From NCBI GenBank assembly GCA_029821735.1, contig JALGSU010000005.1, positions 62,001 to 126,000 on the forward strand: a stretch of 64,000 nucleotides of DNA. The letters are read 5' to 3'. Source of the DNA: Candidatus Zipacnadia bacterium (lineage in GTDB: Bacteria > Armatimonadota > Zipacnadia > Zipacnadales > UBA5352). The notes under the pieces are model-generated. The model saw only the letters and a list, made by a program, of their open reading frames with translations, was not told the DNA's origin and did no database searches. Every line of letters starts with the position of its first letter. The stretch's first letter is position 1. The translations under genes were made by a program, and so were the position numbers. Positions 46,609 through 54,642 of this stretch are shown in pieces.

Positions 46609-47247
46609 ATGAAGAAGGCGCTGGTCGTCCAGGGCGGCTGGGACGGGCATGAGCCGCAGCAGGTTGCCGAGATACTCACGGGCGCACTGCGAGAGAACAA
46701 CTTCGAGGTCGAGGTGTCCGATACGCTGGACGCATTCCTCGACGAGGAGAAGCTCAAGGGCCTCGACCTGATCGTGCCCGAATGGACCATGGGCGAGATC
46801 AGCAGCGAGCAACTCAACCCGGTGCTGGCGGCCGTGCAGAGCGGGGTCGGAATCGCGGGACTTCACGGAGGCATGGGCGACGCGTTCCGCAACTCGACCC
46901 AATGGCAGTTCATGGTGGGCGGGCAGTGGGTTGCGCACCCTGGCAACGCGGGTGTCACTTACGCTGTCAACGTCACCAAACCCGAAGACCCGATCGTGGC
47001 CGGCATCGAGGACTTCGAGGTCACGAGCGAACAGTATTACATGCACGTGGACCCGGCGATCGAGGTGCTGGCGACTACGGTGTTCGAGAGCGTCGGCAAC
47101 ACGGTGATGCCGGTGGTGTGGAAGAAGATGTGGGGTGAGGGGCGAGTGTTCTACAGCTCGCTCGGCCACAACGCGGAAGTGTCGGCGCAGGACGGGCCGC
47201 TCACCATCATGACGCGCGGGATGCTGTGGGCCGCGAAGGCGCTGTAG
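46609..47247 (+). CDS. ThuA-like (trehalose utilisation) domain protein
   Basis: 212 residues from ATG 46609, with GTGAGGGAG upstream; the longer frame from 46411 is a shadow of the preceding gene. The class I glutamine amidotransferase-like fold of ThuA is indicated by A-L-V-V-Q-G-G-W-D-G-H-E-P near residue 4, L-I-V-P-E-W near 56, G-V-G-I-A-G-L-H-G-G-M-G-D near 78, F-E-V-T-S-E-Q-Y-Y near 138 and V-F-Y-S-S-L-G-H near 180. ThuA proteins are linked to disaccharide oxidation pathways, often with Gfo/Idh/MocA enzymes. The catalytic cysteine of true amidotransferases is not expected here. Confidence 0.85.
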   Translation: MKKALVVQGGWDGHEPQQVAEILTGALRENNFEVEVSDTLDAFLDEEKLKGLDLIVPEWTMGEISSEQLNPVLAAVQSGVGIAGLHGGMGDAFRNSTQWQFMVGGQWVAHPGNAGVTYAVNVTKPEDPIVAGIEDFEVTSEQYYMHVDPAIEVLATTVFESVGNTVMPVVWKKMWGEGRVFYSSLGHNAEVSAQDGPLTIMTRGMLWAAKAL

Positions 47248-47302
47248 TGGGCGACAATACCAAACGACAGACGGCACGGACTACAAGGAGAGAAGACCGA
47301 CA

Positions 47303-48106
47303 ATGGCAATGACATCAGGCATCATGTGGATGGGCAGCATAGCAGGGCTCGAGTGGCGCGGCGAGAAGATGGACCCGGCCGGGTACTTCCCGCTCCTCAA
47401 AGGCATGGGAGTGGACACCCTCGACATCTTCGCCCGGTCAGCCGATGACTGGGGCGTTGACACGCTCAAGAGCGCACTCGACGCGGCCGACATGACCTGC
47501 GCGTGCTACTACATCGGCTGCGACCTGGTCAAGTCCGACCCCGAAGGCGTGGCAGCCGCCGACGAAGCGTTCGTCAAGGGCATCGAGAACGCGCAGATCC
47601 TCGGCGCCCCGATCTGCTTCACCGCAGGCACCCAGCACGGCAACGAGGGCGAAGAAGCATTCCAGCGCTACATCGACCGACTGCGCGAGAAGCTGCCGAT
47701 GTTCGAGGGCACCGGGATGCAGCTCGTGATCGAGAACGCGGGCAAGCTCATGCACACCGCGGCGGACCTCAAGCGCACCGCCGAAGCGCTCGAAGACGAC
47801 GGGCTGCGCCTGTGCCCGGACACCGGGAACTTCACGCTCTGGCGCCAGGACGAAGTCGAGGCCGTCGAGATGCTCATGCCCTGGTCGATCCACTACCACA
47901 TGAAAGACTACGGCGAGCTGTGGGAGAAGGACGGAGCGCTGGGCGGCAGAGAGGCCATCTTCGGCGAGGGCCTCACGCCCGTCGACGAGTGCCTCGACCT
48001 GATCAAGGCCGCGGGCTACGACGGAGTGCTCGCCTGGGAGCCCGGCACGCAGGACGACGACGGCGTGGCGCAGTCGATCAAGAACATGCTCGAGAAGATG
48101 TGCTGA
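47303..48106 (+). CDS. Sugar phosphate isomerase/epimerase (xylose isomerase-like TIM barrel)
   Basis: 267 residues; AAGGAGAG precedes the ATG. Seen are I-E-N-A-G-K near 145 (first metal ligand), L-C-P-D-T-G-N-F near 171, H-Y-H-M-K-D-Y near 192, and A-W-E-P-G-T near 245, matching the metal and substrate ligands of the AP-endonuclease-2 superfamily. It follows the ThuA-like gene by 55 bases, a common pairing in sugar catabolism. The three-way junction element at 48122-48189 lies just after its stop. Confidence 0.85.
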   Translation: MAMTSGIMWMGSIAGLEWRGEKMDPAGYFPLLKGMGVDTLDIFARSADDWGVDTLKSALDAADMTCACYYIGCDLVKSDPEGVAAADEAFVKGIENAQILGAPICFTAGTQHGNEGEEAFQRYIDRLREKLPMFEGTGMQLVIENAGKLMHTAADLKRTAEALEDDGLRLCPDTGNFTLWRQDEVEAVEMLMPWSIHYHMKDYGELWEKDGALGGREAIFGEGLTPVDECLDLIKAAGYDGVLAWEPGTQDDDGVAQSIKNMLEKMC

Positions 48107-48121
48107 CGCACTTGAACCCGA

Positions 48122-48189
48122 GCGACGCCAGGCTGCCCGCTGCAGGCGGGCAGCGAGAGAACCTGCCGGCGAAGCCGGCCTGGCGTCGC
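48122..48189. terminator. Three-way-junction inverted repeat between convergent genes
   Basis: An outer perfect 11-bp stem (GCGACGCCAGG with CCTGGCGTCGC) encloses two inner hairpins: CTGCCCGC/GCGGGCAG at 48133-48153 and GCCGGC-GAA-GCCGGC at 48165-48179. It lies between the plus-strand isomerase gene and the minus-strand PHP gene. Position fits a bidirectional terminator; the folded, symmetric structure also resembles palindromic repeat elements. No U-tract on either side. Confidence 0.6.
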
Positions 48190-48214
48190 AGGCGTGGCCA
48201 TAGTGGTGAGCCGA

Positions 48215-48979
48215 TCAGGCGAGGGCGCTGAGGTCGACGACCTGGGAGAGCTCGACACCGGCGAGGCGCATCACGCGGCGGGACCACCAGGTGTTGCCGA
48301 CACCGTGCGCACAGTGCGAGTCGCTGCCGACCACGAACTTACAGTTCTCCTCGCCGAATATGCGCAGGATGGTGGCGTACTGGCGAGTGAACTCACCCAC
48401 CGGGATACTCGGGAACCACCAGCACATGTGGTTCATGATCTCGAAGACCACGGATCGGCGGGCCATGAGGCGGGCAAGTTCACGCAGGCGTGAGCGGGGC
48501 AGGTCGTCCGGGTAGACGGCGGCCTCGAAACGGCCGAGGTTGAATGGGTGGGCCAGCACGCGGACATGCCCTTCGGCGACGACGGCCGTCAACGTCTCGA
48601 AGATATTGTCCATCAGACGAGAGGAACTCGCCGGGGCATCGGTGGCGATTCCCGCCGTGGTTCCGGTGATCTCGGCGAGCACCAACTTGAAGCGAGACGC
48701 CTGCGAAGCAGAGATGCCGAGCCGACCGCTGGAGTCCATGATTGGCGCTTCGGCACCGGCGAGCACGACCACAGGGCTGCGCGCGCCTACGCGCTCGATC
48801 TCCGCGATCCGGTCGTCGATGTCGGAGGTATCGGGGCGGACGTGATCGGTGATCGCGATGGCCTCGAGGCCGACCGCTTCGGCAACCTGCACCATCTCGG
48901 CGACCGAGTTGCGGCCATCGGAGAAGGTTGTGTGCGTGTGTGCATCGTGCGGCGGCACAGGTCGCGGCAGGTCAATCAT
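48215..48979 (-). CDS. PHP-domain phosphoesterase
   Basis: 254 residues from ATG 48979 (GGGGGTGAGG upstream); a GTG/ATG at 49003 is an alternative. Metal-binding motifs of the PHP superfamily are present: H-T-H-T-T-F-S-D near residue 14, the I-T-D-H near 45, G-A-E-A-P near 78, V-L-A-H-P near 142 and G-S-D-S-H-C near 221. Family members include histidinol phosphatase and predicted tRNA/nucleotide phosphoesterases; sequence gives no substrate. It starts 18 bases after the stop of the next isomerase gene on the same strand. Confidence 0.85.
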   Translation of the reverse strand: MIDLPRPVPPHDAHTHTTFSDGRNSVAEMVQVAEAVGLEAIAITDHVRPDTSDIDDRIAEIERVGARSPVVVLAGAEAPIMDSSGRLGISASQASRFKLVLAEITGTTAGIATDAPASSSRLMDNIFETLTAVVAEGHVRVLAHPFNLGRFEAAVYPDDLPRSRLRELARLMARRSVVFEIMNHMCWWFPSIPVGEFTRQYATILRIFGEENCKFVVGSDSHCAHGVGNTWWSRRVMRLAGVELSQVVDLSALA

Positions 48980-48996
48980 GCCCTCACCCCCTCGCC

Positions 48997-49776
48997 CTAC
49001 CAAAGCAACTCCCGCAGGCAGTCCAACGAGCGGCGTGCCGGCGTGTCCGGGTCATCGGCGATGTCGAACAGGTCGACGGTCAACCAACCGCTGAAGCCGC
49101 TGCCGCGCAGGGCCTCGATGATCAACCCCAGGTCCATCTGCCCGTCGCCAGGCACCAGGTGCTTGTGCACTTTGTCGGCCATATCCTCCATGTGCACTGC
49201 CGCGATGCTTGCGCCGAGGTCGGCAATGGTCGCCGGAACACTCGGCTCGGTGAGCCAGGCGTGGCCGACGTCGAGGTTCACGCCAAGCCACGGCGAGTCA
49301 AACTCGTCGAGAAGGTCGAGCATGTCAGCGCAGTCATCGACAAGCAGACCTGGCTCTGGCTCGACGGCGATTGTGACCTCGAGCATCGTAGCCATCTCAA
49401 GCTGCGCGGAGAGCTGGTAGCGGAACTGATCGGCCAGGTCGGCAGGCCTATCGTCGCCCGGGCGGGGAGCGTTCACGATGAGCACATCGGCCCCCAGAGC
49501 AGGCGTCAGGGCCACGGCTGCGAGCGCGCGATTCCAGCGGACGTCGAGCGGGTCGGCATCACCGTGGTAGCTGACCGTGGCAACTTCGAGCCCAAGCTCG
49601 GACGCGATGTCGGTCAGTTCGTTGCAGCGCCTATCGGTGAGAGTCTCGGGATGCAGGTCGGGATGCTCGAGGCACAGTTCAACGCCATCGTAGCCGACGT
49701 CTGCGATCGCGCGGATCGCGTGCTCGATGGCGACATCCCGGTAGCCTGCGGTGCGGAAGCCGAGCCGTTCGGACAC
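48997..49776 (-). CDS. Sugar phosphate isomerase/epimerase (xylose isomerase-like TIM barrel)
   Basis: 259 residues. The pattern I-A-D-V-G-Y-D-G-V-E-L-C near 27-38, V-E-P-E-P near 137 and N-L-D-V-G-H near 169 with V-H-M-E-D near 193 fit the AP-endonuclease-2 superfamily metal site. It is the fourth such barrel in the window, and the most distant from the others in sequence. It is the first gene of a two-gene unit with the PHP phosphoesterase. A glycan-derived sugar is the likely substrate class, without proof. Confidence 0.8.
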   Translation of the reverse strand: MSERLGFRTAGYRDVAIEHAIRAIADVGYDGVELCLEHPDLHPETLTDRRCNELTDIASELGLEVATVSYHGDADPLDVRWNRALAAVALTPALGADVLIVNAPRPGDDRPADLADQFRYQLSAQLEMATMLEVTIAVEPEPGLLVDDCADMLDLLDEFDSPWLGVNLDVGHAWLTEPSVPATIADLGASIAAVHMEDMADKVHKHLVPGDGQMDLGLIIEALRGSGFSGWLTVDLFDIADDPDTPARRSLDCLRELLW

Positions 49777-49820
49777 AAGTCATTCCTCCGATATTGCCGC
49801 GCGCTGGTCGCGGCTTACGT

Positions 49821-50561
49821 TCAGTTACCGTGGCGCCAACCATGCTCGCCCACAAGCGGGACGAAGACACAGCCAACGCCGTGAGTGGTGCTGACATCAT
49901 GGCCCTGGCGCTCGCAGATGATCAGATCCTGATCGTGGCGCCCCCCCACAGGCGCGACCAGCCGGCCGCCGTCGGCGAGTTGGTCCTTGAGCGGCTCCGG
50001 CATCCGTGGCGCGCCTGCCGCGACGATGATGCGATCGTAAGGCGCGTGCTCGGGCAGGCCAAGGCTGCCGTCGCCAAGGACGATGTGCACGTTCTCGAGC
50101 CCGAGCCTGTCAACGACCGCCTGAGCGCGCGTCGCGAGGGTCTCGATGATCTCGACGGCATAGACTTTGCGGCACAGCATGCCAAGCAGCGCGGCCTGGT
50201 AGCCGGAACCGGCACCGACTTCGAGCGCGACGACCTCAGGACCGGTCTGCAGCGCCGCGAGCATGAGGGCGACCATATATGGCTGCGAAATCGTCTGCTC
50301 CTCACCGATGGGCATGGCGTTGTCCGCATAGGCCATCATGCGGCGAGCGGGCGGGACGAAGAGATGACGCGGCAACTCACGCATCGCCGCGAGCACGCGC
50401 TCGTCAGCGAAGTCGCGAGCCTCAAGCTGGTCCTGCACCATGTCGTGGCGCAGCGCGGCGAACCGTTCACTGTCGTCCGGATGCGGGCTGAGCACCGGCG
50501 TCTCCCCTTCATACCACGGATTGCGCTCGGACTTCGGCCCCGGTGAGCCCCGCGAGGGCAT
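49821..50561 (-). CDS. pcm: Protein-L-isoaspartate O-methyltransferase
   Basis: About 246 residues from ATG 50561 (a GTG at 50600 and an ATG at 50441 are alternatives; none has a strong ribosome site). The core begins at M-V-Q-D-Q-L-E-A-R and contains V-L-A-A-M-R-E-L-P-R-H-L-F-V-P, P-I-G-E-E-Q-T-I-S-Q-P-Y near 80 (isoaspartyl binding), the SAM motif E-V-G-A-G-S-G-Y-Q-A near 112 and G-D-G-S near 159. The enzyme methylates isoaspartyl residues in aged proteins to start their repair, in the cytoplasm. It is divergent from the RsbU-type phosphatase gene. Confidence 0.9.
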   Translation of the reverse strand: MPSRGSPGPKSERNPWYEGETPVLSPHPDDSERFAALRHDMVQDQLEARDFADERVLAAMRELPRHLFVPPARRMMAYADNAMPIGEEQTISQPYMVALMLAALQTGPEVVALEVGAGSGYQAALLGMLCRKVYAVEIIETLATRAQAVVDRLGLENVHIVLGDGSLGLPEHAPYDRIIVAAGAPRMPEPLKDQLADGGRLVAPVGGRHDQDLIICERQGHDVSTTHGVGCVFVPLVGEHGWRHGN

Positions 50562-50681
50562 AGCAGGTATTCGCCCAGAGGCCGTGGAAACCTCTGCCAC
50601 GACGTGCGGGCAGGGCCGGGAATCTCGCGGCCCGCGCCGGCATCGTGGAGCGACCCCGACGTGCGAAGGAGGTGAACGTCA

Positions 50682-51971
50682 ATGCCTATTGAGGATGTTC
50701 TTCGCCAACGTCCTACCGGCGTCACCCCAGACGATGAGTCAGACGTGGTCGTCGCGCTCGTGCGCAGTGCAATTGTTCTCGCCATCATGCTTCTCCCATG
50801 GATGGGGCCAAACTACCGGCAGATAGCTCCTCTGCTGCAGGCGGCGACAATCGTTGCCGCTATCTATACACTGGCCCTGTTCGTCGCCAGACTCAAGCGC
50901 GCGTGGCTACCGTGGCAACGCTTCTGGGCTATCTGCACCGACCTGTTTCTGATCACGGCGGCCATCCTGCAGTGGCCCGATCAGGGCACCGCGCTCTTCC
51001 AGCTCTACTACATAATTGTGATCGTGTCCGCCATGTGGTTCGGCAGGCACGGTGCGGTCACGGCGGCCGTGGTCGCGATCGGCGCCTTCGTCGCCGCTCA
51101 GTACGCTACGACCAACTATCCCCTCGAGATGATGGACGTCATCGGGATGCTGTCGAGCAACGGTGCGGTCCTGGTCATCATCGCCCTGGTCAGCGCGTAC
51201 GTGCTCAGAGCGCGCGACGTGGAGCGCAACCGGTCGATGCGCCTGAACCACGAACTGGAGCTGGCGCGCTCGCTGCAGCGCCAGATGCTGCCCGATGAGC
51301 TGCCGCCGACCGACGGTTACGACCTCGCCGTCCGTCTGCAGGCAGCGGAACTGGTGAGCGGCGACCTGTATGATTTCGTGGCGCTCGATGAGGACACACT
51401 ACTGATGTTTGTGGCCGATGTGGCAGGCAAGAGTGTGCATGGGATGATGCACGTGTCGCTGCTGCACTCGCACCTGAAAGCCGCAGCCAAGGAGGGCATG
51501 CCCCCGGCTGCGATCGCGGACGCGGTCAACCGCGCGGTCTACGATGCGCTGCAGCCCAACAGCTTCGCATCTGCGTTCATCGCGCACCTGCACCTGCCCA
51601 CCGGCAAGCTGGTGTACGTCAACTGCGGCCACCCTTCGCCATTGGTGCTGCGCGGCGGGAGCACAGATGAGGTGCTGCGCCTGAACACGGACACGACCAT
51701 GATCGGCGTGACCACCCAACCGGCTTACGTGCAGATGTCCACGATGCTGGAGCCAGGTGACACTGTGGTGGTGGTGACCGACGGAGTGTTGGAGGCACGC
51801 GATCGCGACGGGGAGTTCTTCGACGAGGAGGGACTTATCCGGGCCCTGACCGAGATGCCCAACGCGTCGGCCGAGGAGGTGGCGGTGGGCATCATGCGCG
51901 CCGTCACGGAGTTCGCCGGCGGACCGGTCGACGACGACGCGGTGGTGGCCGTGCTGCGGCGACGCGTCTAG
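50682..51971 (+). CDS. Membrane-anchored PP2C-type (SpoIIE/RsbU) serine phosphatase
   Basis: 429 residues; GGAGGTGA precedes the ATG at an ideal distance. Five to six hydrophobic helices occupy residues 20-170 and act as the membrane anchor or sensor; a helical linker with L-E-L-A-R-S-L-Q-R-Q-M-L-P at about 190-202 is the switch helix seen in RsbU-like proteins; the PP2C domain follows with S-G-D-L-Y-D near 226, V-A-D-V-A-G-K near 244 and G-P-V-D-D-D-A-V near 415 supplying metal-binding acids. Such phosphatases dephosphorylate anti-anti-sigma factors in partner-switching stress pathways. No partner gene (RsbV, RsbW or a sigma factor) lies nearby. The stop overlaps the lexA stop by four bases, convergently. 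Confidence 0.88.
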   Translation: MPIEDVLRQRPTGVTPDDESDVVVALVRSAIVLAIMLLPWMGPNYRQIAPLLQAATIVAAIYTLALFVARLKRAWLPWQRFWAICTDLFLITAAILQWPDQGTALFQLYYIIVIVSAMWFGRHGAVTAAVVAIGAFVAAQYATTNYPLEMMDVIGMLSSNGAVLVIIALVSAYVLRARDVERNRSMRLNHELELARSLQRQMLPDELPPTDGYDLAVRLQAAELVSGDLYDFVALDEDTLLMFVADVAGKSVHGMMHVSLLHSHLKAAAKEGMPPAAIADAVNRAVYDALQPNSFASAFIAHLHLPTGKLVYVNCGHPSPLVLRGGSTDEVLRLNTDTTMIGVTTQPAYVQMSTMLEPGDTVVVVTDGVLEARDRDGEFFDEEGLIRALTEMPNASAEEVAVGIMRAVTEFAGGPVDDDAVVAVLRRRV

Positions 51972-52591
51972 CGCAGGGAGCGGACAACGCCGCGGACTCG
52001 GCCGACGATCTGCACGTCGTCGGAGAAGATCGGATCCATGGACGAGTTGGCGGGACGCAGCTCGATGCGATCTGAGTGGCGATGCAGATACTTGACGGTC
52101 GCCTCATCGTCGAGCAGTGCAACGACAATCTCGCCGTCTTCGGCGGTGGGTTGCTGGCTGACGATGACGAGGTCACCGTTGAGGATGCCCGCGTCGATCA
52201 TACTGTCGCCCTGGACCTGCAGCATGAAGAGTTCGCCGTCGCCGAACAGGTCGGCGGACATGGGCACAAGTTGCTCGATGTTCTGGGAGGCGAAGATCGG
52301 TTCGCCAGCAGCGACGCGCCCGACAAGCGGCACGAAGGTCGGGCGCGCAGAGACAGCCGTATCACCAGCGGCCTCGGTGACGCGCAGGGCACGTGTGAGG
52401 GAGCCGTCGCGCTCGAGATAGCTGTTCTCCTCCAGCCAACGCAGGTGGAAGTGCACGCTGGAACTGGAGCTCAAGCCGACCCCCGCGCCAATCTCCCGGA
52501 CCGTGGGCGGATAGCCGCGCTCGTGACTGACGCGCGCAATGAAGTCGAGAATCTGTCGGCGCTTTGCTGTGAGTTCTGGTGCCCTTGTCAT
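51968..52591 (-). CDS. lexA: LexA SOS-response repressor
   Basis: 207 residues from ATG 52591 (GGAGG at eleven bases); frames reaching 52816 cross the promoter. The N-terminal winged helix (T-A-K-R-R-Q-I-L-D-F-I near 8-18, G-Y-P-P-T-V-R-E-I near 25-33) binds SOS boxes; residues 100-207 are the S24 peptidase domain. The cleavage site A-A-G pattern appears in G-R-V-A-A-G-E near 86, the catalytic serine in G-D-S-M-I near 123 and the lysine in A-T-V-K near 160. RecA filaments trigger self-cleavage after DNA damage. A Bacillus-type SOS box lies in its own promoter, so it is probably autoregulated. Confidence 0.95.
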   Translation of the reverse strand: MTRAPELTAKRRQILDFIARVSHERGYPPTVREIGAGVGLSSSSSVHFHLRWLEENSYLERDGSLTRALRVTEAAGDTAVSARPTFVPLVGRVAAGEPIFASQNIEQLVPMSADLFGDGELFMLQVQGDSMIDAGILNGDLVIVSQQPTAEDGEIVVALLDDEATVKYLHRHSDRIELRPANSSMDPIFSDDVQIVGRVRGVVRSLR

Positions 52592-52645
52592 CGCTGGCCC
52601 GGCCTCCGGCCTGGTCTTGTTGATGCCGACTTCTCGTCGCGACGA

Positions 52646-52674
52646 ATTATAGCAGAAATGGACGAACGATGCAA
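52646..52674 (-). promoter_or_regulatory. lexA promoter
   Basis: On the minus strand TTGCAT is followed after 17 bases by TATAAT, the exact consensus -10. The predicted start lies about 50 bases before the lexA ATG. The -35 element overlaps the end of the SOS box at 52672-52685, so bound LexA would block RNA polymerase. Confidence 0.65.
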
Positions 52675-52685
52675 ACACTTGTTCG
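52672..52685 (-). promoter_or_regulatory. SOS box (LexA operator)
   Basis: CGAACAAGTGTTTG matches the Bacillus/Gram-positive SOS consensus CGAAC-RNRY-GTTYC at 13 of 14 positions. It overlaps the -35 of lexA and lies 58 bases upstream of the divergent methyltransferase gene, which LexA might also affect. Confidence 0.75.
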
Positions 52686-52742
52686 AACGCATGATGACAG
52701 CCATGCCTCATTGCGCGGGGCTCGCGCCAGGAGCAGGCACTG

Positions 52743-53513
52743 ATGCAGCGACCGCAACTCGAAGAGATGTACCGTCTCGAGGACCAGTACTGGTGGTTTG
52801 TGGGGAGGCGGCGCATGGTGCGCGCGCTGATCGGCCGTCACATGGCCGGTCGCGAGAACCTGCGCGTTCTGGACGCGGGATGCGGGACCGGCGGTACGCT
52901 GGCGGCGCTTGAGGGCATCGGCGAACTGTCGGGATGCGACATCAGCGGTGAGGCACTGGGGATGTGCCGCTCTCGAGGCTTCGAGCGGCTGACGCAGAGC
53001 AACGTGGGGGCACTTGATTACGAGGACGAGAGCTTCGACGTGGTGATCAACTGCGACGTCCTCGAGCACGTGGAGGACGACGAGGCGGCCATCGCTGAAC
53101 TGACGCGGGTGCTTCGCCCGGGAGGCATTGTGGTGCTCACCGTGCCGGCCCACCAGTGGCTGTGGAGCGAACATGATGAGGCGCTCGATCACCTGCGCCG
53201 CTACGCCGAGCGGCAGGTGCGCGAACTGATGGAGGGTGCGGGCCTGCGGGTGGAGAAACTCACCGGTGCAGTAACTCTGGTGCTTCCAGCGATCATCACC
53301 TGGCGCTGGGTCTCACGAATGCGACGCAGAACAAAGGGCCAGGCGCAGACCTCTCTGGTGCAGTTGCCAGGCCCGATCAATGCTTTGCTGATTCGTCTGC
53401 TGGACTTCGAGAACGCGATCATCAGGCATGGGCGGCTGCCTATCGGGGCCTCGCTGGTGGCGGTGGCGCGCAAGCCCGAGCGGGTCGATGGTGGAAATGT
53501 GCCTCCTGTCTGA
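52743..53513 (+). CDS. Class I SAM-dependent methyltransferase
   Basis: 256 residues; AGGAG lies 12 bases before the ATG. SAM-binding motif I is V-L-D-A-G-C-G-T-G-G at 43-52, then G-C-D-I-S near 64 (motif II) and I-N-C-D-V-L-E-H-V near 103 (motif post-I); the loop R-P-G-G near 124 is standard. The N-terminal E-D-Q-Y-W-W-F segment occurs in methyltransferases that act on small molecules, lipids or glycans. An aromatic- and proline-rich C-terminus with a hydrophobic stretch (V-T-L-V-L-P-A-I-I-T-W) may touch the membrane. Substrate unknown. Confidence 0.85.
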   Translation: MQRPQLEEMYRLEDQYWWFVGRRRMVRALIGRHMAGRENLRVLDAGCGTGGTLAALEGIGELSGCDISGEALGMCRSRGFERLTQSNVGALDYEDESFDVVINCDVLEHVEDDEAAIAELTRVLRPGGIVVLTVPAHQWLWSEHDEALDHLRRYAERQVRELMEGAGLRVEKLTGAVTLVLPAIITWRWVSRMRRRTKGQAQTSLVQLPGPINALLIRLLDFENAIIRHGRLPIGASLVAVARKPERVDGGNVPPV

Positions 53514-53566
53514 TGGCCGGGCTGCGGGTGGGACGGATACCGAGCGGTGAGGGGCGCTGATGCGCC

Positions 53567-54535
53567 GTGAAGGTGGGATTGTCCATCGGCGGCGGGGTGG
53601 GTGCGCTCGACGATATTGATCCGAGACATCTGGCTGAGGACGGTTTCTCCTCGGTGTTTGTCGCCTGCCATGAGCGCGATATGCTCTGGCACGCGCCGCG
53701 CGCGGCGGACTTCGCACGTGCGAGCCAGGCGGCAGGCCTGCAGGTATATGTGGTGCCGCTCGGGTACGGGCGGGTGATCGACCCGGACCCGTCCATCGAG
53801 AGCCTCTACGTCCGGGAGCATCCCCACAACTGCCAGATCGACAACCGTGGCCGCCGCTGCACGAAGGCGTGCCCCAACAACCCGTCGTTCCTCGAATGGT
53901 TCTCATCGAACATGCGCACACTGGCATGGCTGCTTGAGTGCCAGGGCTTCCTGTGGGACGAGCCCTCGTTCTACAGCGCGCGGGGCGGCTGGGGTTGCCG
54001 CTGCGAGTATTGCGAACGTCTCTACTACGCCGAGCACGAGTGCGAGCTTCCGGTGGATCTGAGCGACTCGGTGGTGCGTTTCCGGCGCTCGTCGATGACC
54101 ATGTTCCTGCTGGCAGCGGCGGCGGCAATCCAGTCAGTGGACCGCCGACTGTCGTCGGTAGTGATGCCCAGTTCAGTGCTCACGACTCGCGAGGCCGGCC
54201 TGGGCCTGGACGAACTCAACGCCCTGGCGGGCAGCTCAGCAGTCGATCAGGTTTCCGCCTACGCATCGTGGCACACAGGTGGTCCCAGTATGGAGACGGC
54301 CATCGGGACGACGTACGAAGCCGTGTCGGAGGCGACGAGCCGCCAGGATAAGGACTGCATCCTGTGGATATCCGGCTCGCCGGCCCCAAGCGACCGCCTA
54401 GTGGACGCGTTGCGGGTGGCCCACGTCGCGGGCGTCGAGCACCTGGTGGTGGCGGGCTACCAGAGCCTGGTGGCGTCGCCCGCTTACGCGAAGATACGGG
54501 CGCCGCTGGCGCAGGTGATCGAGCAACTTCGGTGA
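53567..54535 (+). CDS. Uncharacterised TIM-barrel-like protein with cysteine motifs
   Basis: 322 residues from a GTG with GAGGGG upstream. Alternating hydrophobic strands (K-V-G-L-S-I, S-V-F-V-A-C, Q-V-Y-V-V-P-L, S-S-V-V-M-P) suggest a TIM-barrel glycosidase-like fold. Residues 140-152 contain C-R-C-E-Y-C, and a second cluster C-x9-C-x3-C lies near 90-103; a C-x-C-x2-C pattern of this kind also appears as R-R-C-D-E-C in the GH20-like protein. W-D-E-P-S-F near 128 looks like a catalytic-strand carboxylate. It could be an uncharacterised glycosidase-like enzyme with a bound metal; no signal peptide. Confidence 0.5.
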   Translation: MKVGLSIGGGVGALDDIDPRHLAEDGFSSVFVACHERDMLWHAPRAADFARASQAAGLQVYVVPLGYGRVIDPDPSIESLYVREHPHNCQIDNRGRRCTKACPNNPSFLEWFSSNMRTLAWLLECQGFLWDEPSFYSARGGWGCRCEYCERLYYAEHECELPVDLSDSVVRFRRSSMTMFLLAAAAAIQSVDRRLSSVVMPSSVLTTREAGLGLDELNALAGSSAVDQVSAYASWHTGGPSMETAIGTTYEAVSEATSRQDKDCILWISGSPAPSDRLVDALRVAHVAGVEHLVVAGYQSLVASPAYAKIRAPLAQVIEQLR

Positions 54536-54642
54536 AGGGAATACAGGTCGAGCGGTGAAGCTACGCGCGGAGTGCAGTTGCGGCCGCGGCTGTGGGCGCA
54601 TGAGAAGAGGAGGCCCTCGGGGGCTTAGAGAGGACCAGGACC

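Noticed and set aside
48122..48189. The folded element as a tRNA-like gene
   Set aside because: No acceptor/anticodon layout, T-loop or CCA sequence; it is a plain nested inverted repeat.
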